A stretch of 9,137 nucleotides of DNA from Marmoricola sp. (GTDB taxonomy: Bacteria > Actinomycetota > Actinomycetes > Propionibacteriales > Nocardioidaceae). Positions 1 to 4,345 of this stretch are shown in pieces. Below the pieces are notes generated by a model that was not told where the DNA came from, searched no databases, and saw only the letters and a list, made by a program, of their open reading frames with translations. Location: the NCBI GenBank assembly GCA_030151765.1, contig JASLCW010000472.1, positions 1-9,137 of the forward strand, written 5' to 3'. Position numbers and translations under genes: made by a program. Within the stretch, counting starts at the first letter, position 1, and every line of letters starts with the position of its first letter.

Positions 1-168
1 CTTTGAATAACCCGGACGACTTAAGTCAAGCTGCGAAGCGCCAGTACTATAGTAGAGCGCCAATGCAACCATCACTAAAATCAAAGATATAGTAATACTT
101 CCAATTATCATGAACAGTAGCTTGTGATCTTTTGCCTGCGCTATGAGTGATTGTTCTGACTCTTCCAT
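1..168 (-). CDS. Single-pass membrane protein, unknown function (3' end outside window)
   Basis: The first 56 residues are visible and the gene runs off the left edge. The protein starts MEESEQSLIAQAKDHK, a charged N-terminus, followed by a hydrophobic helix at about residues 18-40 (LLFMIIGSITISLILVMVALALYY). A polar segment then begins. With few charges just after the helix, the likely topology is N-terminus inside and the rest outside. The ATG lies two bases after the TAG stop of the upstream secreted-protein gene, so the pair is almost certainly co-transcribed and probably translationally coupled. A purine-rich AGGGGG within the end of the upstream gene sits about 13 nt before the ATG, rather far for a Shine-Dalgarno. 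I do not recognise the family; pairing with an exported protein suggests an envelope role, which is inference. Confidence 0.8.
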   Translation of the reverse strand, partial: MEESEQSLIAQAKDHKLLFMIIGSITISLILVMVALALYYSTGASQLDLSRPGYSK

Positions 169-170
169 AG

Positions 171-743
171 CTATTCTTTGACCCCCTCAGTATCCTGTTT
201 CTGTTCTGTCTGGCTAGCACGAAACGCATCAAATGACTTCTTGTATTCCTCTGCGAGTTTCATAAGACGATCCGTTGCCTCGTGAAGCTTAAGCCTATTT
301 TCTCGCGCCTCATCAAGTGCATCGATAAAGGTAGTAGGCTGCTTCACACAATCAATACGCATTGCCGCAAGTAAGCTATCTTCGTACTTTCCGTATGCGG
401 TGTGAAAATCACTCGCTGGATCTCCTTTGTACGCTTTCGTGTAGCTTGCGGTAATAGCCAGCAACCCCGAGCCATCAAGCTGATTGGAGGCAATACGTTG
501 ATTAAGTGGAGCCATCAGCTTGTCCGACAAGATCAGGAAAATACTACCCAAATTATGCCTAAGTAATTTATCGTTTGCCTCTAGACGGTTGAGTGTTGCC
601 TGCACCTCAGTACAGCGTGATTTCACAGCAGCGATCTGGTCATCGGTTATTACCTCAACTGCACCTGCTTTTCCAGGACCAAACATCATTGCACTAACTG
701 CAATAACAAGCCCGAAACCAAGAAGAGTAATTTTCCGCTTCAT
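171..743 (-). CDS. Secreted helical protein of unknown function
   Basis: This 190-residue protein has a clear signal peptide: MKRK, a hydrophobic core at about 6-23, and a likely cleavage after KAGA (residue 28). The mature part looks mostly alpha-helical and charged. It carries two cysteines, C44 and C132, which could form one disulfide outside the cell. Heptad-like stretches at about 45-65 and 145-175 suggest coiled coil. No catalytic motif is visible. It resembles a secreted family I associate with Saccharibacteria (NDKLL...LMAPLN and IDCxxQPxxF-type motifs), but this is memory, not a search. The gene lies 35 bp after mutY and two bases before the membrane-protein gene. TACAAT at 753-758 (minus strand) would start a transcript only two or three bases before the ATG, so it may have its own promoter. 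Confidence 0.85.
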   Translation of the reverse strand: MKRKITLLGFGLVIAVSAMMFGPGKAGAVEVITDDQIAAVKSRCTEVQATLNRLEANDKLLRHNLGSIFLILSDKLMAPLNQRIASNQLDGSGLLAITASYTKAYKGDPASDFHTAYGKYEDSLLAAMRIDCVKQPTTFIDALDEARENRLKLHEATDRLMKLAEEYKKSFDAFRASQTEQKQDTEGVKE

Positions 744-752
744 ATCTGTTTT

Positions 753-758
753 ATTGTA
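753..758 (-). promoter_or_regulatory. Candidate -10 box for the secreted-protein gene
   Basis: Read on the minus strand this is TACAAT, ending 9 nt before the ATG at 743. A start about 7 nt after the box leaves a leader of two or three bases. The -35 candidate (TAGCCA, 776-781, 17-nt spacer) matches TTGACA at only 4 of 6 positions, so the promoter is tentative. No Shine-Dalgarno lies between the box and the ATG. Confidence 0.4.
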
Positions 759-778
759 CCATCTCGTTACTCGACTGG

Positions 779-1564
779 CTATTTAGCTAAATACACCTCA
801 CCCTTACGAATCACAACGAGACCATCGCGCTCCAGACCATCTAATGCTTGCATGAATCGTTCATCATTCTTGAGCAACCGCAAGTCATCATTTGAAGCCT
901 GACTAAGCACCTTTAAAATATTACCGCGCATTTCACGTAGACTACCTTTCAGCGGCGATTGTTTTTTGTAATGCTTGCTCGCGGAAATATTACGCACGCC
1001 ATTTGCCTTCAGCCATGAGCCATAGTCCATCAGCGCCCAATAAAACTCACGTGCGTGCTCACGGTCGATCGTTTGCTCAAGCAATACGATGATTTGCTTA
1101 TCATCTACGTCAAATTGATCGTTAAAGAAATGGTGGATGTAAACAGTACGAATATTTGTTTCCACAAAGATACTTGCCTGGTTGAAGCTATACGCCAAGA
1201 TTGCTCCAGCGGTATTTTTGCCCACACCAGGTAGCTTCACGAGCTCAGAAAAGGTATCCGGAAATGCACCGAGCTCCACAACCGACTTTGCCGCTTCATG
1301 CAGAAATTTCGCCCTACGATTGTAGCCAAGCCCTTGCCAGAGCTTCAGTACATCCGCCAAGCTTGCATTCGCCAAACTCTTTTCATCGGGAAATCTCTCG
1401 ATAAACGCCTCAAACTTCGGTATCACCCTAGAAACCTGCGTCTGCTGCAACATTAGCTCACTCACCAACACATAATAGGCCCGAGTATCTTCACGCCACG
1501 GCATGGTGCGATAGAGTTCTTCACCTTTTTGGTAAAGCAACTGCTGAAAATTTTCTACCACCAT
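779..1564 (-). CDS. mutY: MutY-type adenine glycosylase without Fe-S cluster
   Basis: This 261-residue HhH-GPD base-excision-repair enzyme would remove adenine mispaired with guanine or 8-oxoguanine. Visible signatures are PWR at 22-24, SELMLQQTQV at 35-44 with the catalytic glutamate E36, KLWQGLGYNRRAKFLHEAA at about 74-92, and the helix-hairpin-helix LPGVGKNTAGAI at 111-122. The hairpin has Asn where bifunctional EndoIII-type enzymes have Lys, so it is probably a monofunctional glycosylase. Two features depart from E. coli MutY. The catalytic-Asp motif (LDGNV) reads VETNI, putting Glu at residue 135, and the protein has no cysteine at all, so the C-X6-C-X2-C-X5-C Fe-S cluster is absent. The C-terminal 60 residues look like a small winged-helix-type segment, not the NUDIX-like MutY domain. 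The ATG overlaps the upstream hydrolase gene by 10 bp; a GTG directly after it is an alternative start. Confidence 0.88.
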   Translation of the reverse strand: MVVENFQQLLYQKGEELYRTMPWREDTRAYYVLVSELMLQQTQVSRVIPKFEAFIERFPDEKSLANASLADVLKLWQGLGYNRRAKFLHEAAKSVVELGAFPDTFSELVKLPGVGKNTAGAILAYSFNQASIFVETNIRTVYIHHFFNDQFDVDDKQIIVLLEQTIDREHAREFYWALMDYGSWLKANGVRNISASKHYKKQSPLKGSLREMRGNILKVLSQASNDDLRLLKNDERFMQALDGLERDGLVVIRKGEVYLAK

Positions 1565-2904
1565 GGCTTCAAGTTAGCATCATCTGAAACTGGAAGTTCA
1601 TCCCCGCTGATTGCAATAGACTTTGGTGAGCCATCAGTATTGAATTGAAATACTACCTTTTCACCCTCACCGTCAAAACCACTCGTGTCATACAGCTCAA
1701 GAGTAGTCTTGGTAACAATCCTAAGCTTATCCACTTCATCCATCGGCCACCAGCCATTTGGGTAAATTCTCCTCAGTCCACCTGCATGCGCGACTATTTC
1801 GACCGCACCGTGAAGACCTGCAAATCGGCCTTCATATTTCATGAGCTCTACCTTTGGTGGCTCATCGCCAAACTCACTAAAAATAGCAAATATGCTTGAA
1901 ATTATTGGCCCTGTCCAAGTGCCGTGCTCAGTAACAACTACAGAAACAACCACATCATTTTCACCATCAAGCCATGTCCAGCTACCAAACCCTGGAAACC
2001 CTCCTGAATGGCCAACCAGCCGATGCCCAGATCGTTCACCGATATCCATACCTAGACCATATGAGTCATCTTCTTTCGCAATATCCCACTGCTTGCGCTG
2101 CATTTCACGCTTGGAAGTATCACTGAGCAATTTACCAGAGCCGATTTTGAGTGCGTTAAAAAATACACATAAATCTGAAGGTTTTGAACAAAATCCTGTA
2201 GCAGGAGCAAGTGCATTTGTGGCAACTTGCGAAAAAGCGAATCGCTTGCGCTCAAGATTTCGTCTACTGTAGCCAGTAGCCATTTTTAAGTCTTTGTCGA
2301 TATCCGGTGCTGTCGAGCTTAGTCCAAGCTCATCGATAATATGCTTCTTAACATATTCCCCGTATGATTTGCCGCTCACCTGCTGAATGATCATGCCTAA
2401 GATGCCGTAACCTATGTTCGAATACTTCAACTTAGTATTTGGCTCAAGCACGAGATCTGACGCAAGGATTTCTTTCTTTAACTCGCTCTCATTTAAAAAT
2501 GGAGCCTGCAGCGACCAAAACCCAGACGATTCTCCGTCGCGCATTACACCAGCGCTATGACTCAAAAGTTGACGGATTGTAACAGTTTTCCAGCGTTCAT
2601 CTTTATGATTTTTTAGCCACGGTAGATACGTTATAGCCAGATCATCGATGCGCAGCTTTCCCTTCTCTTGCAGTTGCATAACAGCTGTCGCCGTAAACAC
2701 TTTTGACTGCGATGCAACACGATATAAGTAATCCTTCGTAAGTGGTATTTTCTCTTCAACATTTGCCATACCGTAAGTCTTATCAAAAACAAGCTTGCCT
2801 TTATGCATAATTGAAACAGCTAGGCCAGTTGTTTCCTCCCACATTGTTGTCAGTTCTAGCCATGAATCAATAAAGTCTAGCGTGTGTTTTGGAATCATTT
2901 TCAT
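1555..2904 (-). CDS. Serine hydrolase, class-C beta-lactamase fold
   Basis: This 449-residue protein belongs to the beta-lactamase/penicillin-binding-protein-like serine hydrolases (Pfam Beta-lactamase type, class C and esterase relatives). All three active-site elements are visible: SQSK at 65-68 (nucleophile S65, base K68), YSN at 161-163, and HSGG at 299-302 in place of KTG. The catalytic domain runs to about residue 345. The rest (355-440) is beta-rich and probably a lipocalin-like C-terminal domain as in related hydrolases. There is no signal peptide, so it should act in the cytoplasm unless exported by another route. The substrate cannot be told; an esterase or peptidase is as likely as a beta-lactamase. 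The first ATG (2904) is preferred because TATAAT ends 7 nt before it. A second ATG lies two codons in. It heads a minus-strand unit with mutY. Confidence 0.9.
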   Translation of the reverse strand: MKMIPKHTLDFIDSWLELTTMWEETTGLAVSIMHKGKLVFDKTYGMANVEEKIPLTKDYLYRVASQSKVFTATAVMQLQEKGKLRIDDLAITYLPWLKNHKDERWKTVTIRQLLSHSAGVMRDGESSGFWSLQAPFLNESELKKEILASDLVLEPNTKLKYSNIGYGILGMIIQQVSGKSYGEYVKKHIIDELGLSSTAPDIDKDLKMATGYSRRNLERKRFAFSQVATNALAPATGFCSKPSDLCVFFNALKIGSGKLLSDTSKREMQRKQWDIAKEDDSYGLGMDIGERSGHRLVGHSGGFPGFGSWTWLDGENDVVVSVVVTEHGTWTGPIISSIFAIFSEFGDEPPKVELMKYEGRFAGLHGAVEIVAHAGGLRRIYPNGWWPMDEVDKLRIVTKTTLELYDTSGFDGEGEKVVFQFNTDGSPKSIAISGDELPVSDDANLKPWW

Positions 2905-2911
2905 GAGGTAT

Positions 2912-2917
2912 ATTATA
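2912..2917 (-). promoter_or_regulatory. Candidate leaderless promoter of the serine hydrolase
   Basis: The minus-strand sequence is a consensus TATAAT, with seven bases (ATACCTC) between it and the ATG at 2904. A start at the usual distance falls at or one base before the ATG, so the mRNA would have no leader and no Shine-Dalgarno. The -35 candidate is TCGTCA (2935-2940, 17-nt spacer, 4 of 6 matches) and lies inside the start of msrA. Confidence 0.6.
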
Positions 2918-2925
2918 CGCGTATA
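2914..2925. promoter_or_regulatory. 12-bp perfect palindrome between divergent genes
   Basis: TATACGCGTATA is its own reverse complement. It overlaps the -10 boxes of both divergent genes. It may be an operator that blocks both promoters together, or simply the result of two TA-rich -10 boxes facing apart. The sequence alone does not decide. Confidence 0.4.
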
Positions 2926-2927
2926 CT
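2922..2927 (+). promoter_or_regulatory. Candidate leaderless promoter of msrA
   Basis: TATACT ends seven bases before the A of the msrA ATG, so the usual start distance puts +1 exactly on that A. A possible -35 is TTTTCA (2898-2903, 18-nt spacer, 4 of 6 matches). No Shine-Dalgarno is present. The stretch TATACTAGATATATG almost repeats before the MBL-fold gene at 8106-8120. Confidence 0.6.
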
Positions 2928-2933
2928 AGATAT

Positions 2934-3464
2934 ATGACGACTTATGTACTGGCGGGCGGATGTTTTTGGTGCTTGGATGCCGTGTATCGGCAGCTTAAGG
3001 GCGTGGAGAAATCTGTCACCGGCTACGCTGGAGGTACGGCTGAGGATGCAGACTATTACAAGGTGGCAACTGGTACCACTGGCCATGCCGAGAGTCAGGA
3101 AATTACGTTTGATGAAACTATCATCCCAAAAGAAGTCATCCTCGACCTGTTTTTCTTGATCCACGATCCGACCACACTCAACCGGCAAGGCAATGATGTC
3201 GGCCCCCAGTATCGCAGCGCGATGTTTTACTCGGGCAGCGAACAAAAGGCTGATTTTGAAGCCGCAATAGAGCGCGCCAAAGCCCACTGGGGCGAAGGCA
3301 TTGTGACCGAGCTTACTCCGCTCGAAACATTTTACCCAGCTGAGATCAGCCACCAAGATTACTATGCGAACAACCCTGCCAACCCCTACTGTTCTATCGT
3401 GATCGAGCCAAAGATTGTCAAAGCCAGGCAGTCATACACGAAATGGTTTGATAGTAGCCGATAG
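2934..3464 (+). CDS. msrA: Peptide-methionine (S)-S-oxide reductase MsrA
   Basis: MsrA reduces the S-epimer of methionine sulfoxide, repairing oxidised proteins in the cytoplasm at the expense of thioredoxin-like donors. The 176-residue length is typical. Signatures are GCFWC at 9-13 with catalytic C10, GYAGG at 30-34, GHAESQ at 50-55, HDPT at 77-80, RQGNDVGPQYRSA at 84-96, and NPYC at 150-153 with a likely resolving C153. C13 is a second possible resolving cysteine. One departure is GCFWCLDA: the active-site glutamate of E. coli MsrA (GCFWGVE) is replaced by Asp15. No MsrB domain is fused. The ATG at 2934 fits the leaderless promoter, and GCFWC lies at the usual distance from the N-terminus. 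It converges with the next gene across 22 bp with no visible hairpin terminator. Confidence 0.96.
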   Translation: MTTYVLAGGCFWCLDAVYRQLKGVEKSVTGYAGGTAEDADYYKVATGTTGHAESQEITFDETIIPKEVILDLFFLIHDPTTLNRQGNDVGPQYRSAMFYSGSEQKADFEAAIERAKAHWGEGIVTELTPLETFYPAEISHQDYYANNPANPYCSIVIEPKIVKARQSYTKWFDSSR

Positions 3465-3486
3465 GTTAATCTCTCGCTCTATCGTC

Positions 3487-4170
3487 TTAGGTGATGCCCC
3501 CACCATAGGAGCCACATCCATCACTCATCACATTGTAATTTCCAAAGCTATTGTTTCTATCTATCCAACTAGCTACAAGTAGTAGTGGCGCCTGAGACTC
3601 ATCACATGGGCCACACGTAGCCGGTGGGGCTGGATAAAGGCTGGCATCGGTGATAGTAACAGTTAGGTTTTCAGAATCTGGATCATACACTGCCCGAAAA
3701 CCTTGATCGGGCTTATCAAGGGTATGTTGGACACCCGGAGTGTCGGGATCTATGTCGACATTTTCAGACTGAGCAGTATCCCAGTGGTATATCCGATTGG
3801 TCCATGAACCCACCTCGTTGCTATCTGCGTTGCATGCTACGATACGACCCTGGCCGTCAGACCTTACTCGAGAGTCACCACAGGTGACGGTATCAGATGG
3901 TACACACTCAGGGGTTTCTGGTTCGGGATTAGCAGGTGCTGGCGTAGCACCTGGCGTTTGGCTGACTTTGTCGGTACAGTCATCAGCCGCAGCTGCAAAA
4001 GCAGGGGTAGCATATGAAAACGTGCAGGCAGCGCTAAAGACGAATGCAAAAAGGCCTAACTTCTTGCGAAGTGGCTTATATAACATTGCTCCTCCGCCAA
4101 TAATGGCAAACATAGCGACCGCAGCGATGAGATATATATTCATTCCGGTTTCTGCTAAGCATGTTTCCAC
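3487..4170 (-). CDS. Exported Cys-rich protein with N-terminal LAETG sorting-signal-like hairpin
   Basis: From the GTG at 4170 this is a 227-residue protein. It begins METCLAETG, then has a hydrophobic helix (11-31), a basic KPLRKK (32-37), a second hydrophobic helix (about 39-56) and an AFA cleavage-like site (57-59). LAETG plus helix plus basic cluster is the layout of a C-terminal sortase signal, here at the N-terminus. The mature part has a Pro/Thr/Glu linker (about 70-88) and seven cysteines (65, 89, 97, 113, 186, 189, 219), suggesting disulfides, plus a Gly-rich tail. No known domain is recognised. AGGAG ends 10 nt before the GTG, supporting that start. A second start, ATG at 4086 (residue 29), has GGAGGAG close before it and would give an ordinary signal peptide (MLYKPLRKKLG...). 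Both forms may exist. It diverges from the DUF11 surface gene. Confidence 0.75.
   Translation of the reverse strand: METCLAETGMNIYLIAAVAMFAIIGGGAMLYKPLRKKLGLFAFVFSAACTFSYATPAFAAAADDCTDKVSQTPGATPAPANPEPETPECVPSDTVTCGDSRVRSDGQGRIVACNADSNEVGSWTNRIYHWDTAQSENVDIDPDTPGVQHTLDKPDQGFRAVYDPDSENLTVTITDASLYPAPPATCGPCDESQAPLLLVASWIDRNNSFGNYNVMSDGCGSYGGGIT
4144..4158 (-). other. LAETG sortase-like motif at the N-terminus
   Basis: These codons give residues 5-9, LAETG, directly before a 20-residue hydrophobic helix and KPLRKK. The order motif, helix, positive charges is that of LPXTG-type signals. By the positive-inside rule the motif would face outward, as sortase requires. It is odd because almost nothing precedes it in the protein. 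Confidence 0.5.
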
Positions 4171-4180
4171 GACAGTTTTT

Positions 4181-4185
4181 CTCCT
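4181..4185 (-). promoter_or_regulatory. Shine-Dalgarno supporting the GTG start at 4170
   Basis: The minus strand reads AGGAGAAA, with ten bases between AGGAG and the GTG. The divergent DUF11 gene has GGAGAAA with ten bases between GGAG and its own GTG, so the two starts are built alike. This favours the long form that includes the LAETG hairpin. Confidence 0.6.
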
Positions 4186-4197
4186 ATTATTTATATA

Positions 4198-4221
4198 TGC
4201 TGTTATTGTAATTGTACAGCA
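4198..4221. promoter_or_regulatory. Inverted repeat TGCTGT-N12-ACAGCA, possible operator
   Basis: Two 6-bp arms flank a 12-bp centre that contains two close copies of ATTGTA. It lies 28 bp upstream of the GTG at 4170 and within the probable promoter zone of the leftward gene. It could be a regulator site or a weak hairpin. Six-base arms can arise by chance in AT-rich DNA. Confidence 0.3.
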
Positions 4222-4292
4222 ACTATACTTATGTTTTTATCTTAGCATAGGCAGAATGAAAATAAAAATATGAGATTATTATACATCAATGC

Positions 4293-4298
4293 TATAAT
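4293..4298 (+). promoter_or_regulatory. Candidate -10 box of the DUF11 surface gene
   Basis: Consensus TATAAT. The -35 candidate is ATGAGA (4270-4275, 17-nt spacer, 4 of 6 matches). Transcription would start near 4305 and give a leader of about 40 nt, long enough for the GGAG at 4332-4335 that serves the GTG start. Confidence 0.55.
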
Positions 4299-4331
4299 TA
4301 CATTCAGTGCAATCATAAGCATCTACGCTAC

Positions 4332-4338
4332 GGAGAAA
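4332..4338 (+). promoter_or_regulatory. Shine-Dalgarno deciding the GTG start at 4346
   Basis: GGAGAAA lies with ten bases between GGAG and the GTG. It supports a GTG start for the surface protein, whose N-terminus from this codon is a well-formed signal peptide. Confidence 0.6.
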
Positions 4339-4345
4339 TAAATAC

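Larger units (their letters stand above)
4171..4345. other. Divergent intergenic region between two surface-protein genes
   Basis: This AT-rich 175-bp stretch has no plausible gene and holds the leaders of both flanking genes. On the plus side a TATAAT lies at 4293-4298. On the minus side several TA-rich -10-like strings (TATATA, TATAAA, TACAAT) lie within about 40 bp upstream of AGGAG, none with a convincing -35. An inverted repeat lies at 4198-4221. Confidence 0.6.

Noticed and set aside
47..232. Minus-strand reading frame of 61 codons
   Set aside because: It overlaps the end of the secreted-protein gene and the start of the membrane-protein gene in another frame, with no signal or motif of its own.
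2913..3356. Minus-strand 147-codon frame antisense to msrA
   Set aside because: msrA is certain from its motifs, and the antisense product looks random in composition.
3465..3486. Bidirectional terminator between the convergent genes
   Set aside because: The 22 bp hold no inverted repeat and no T-run long enough for an intrinsic terminator.
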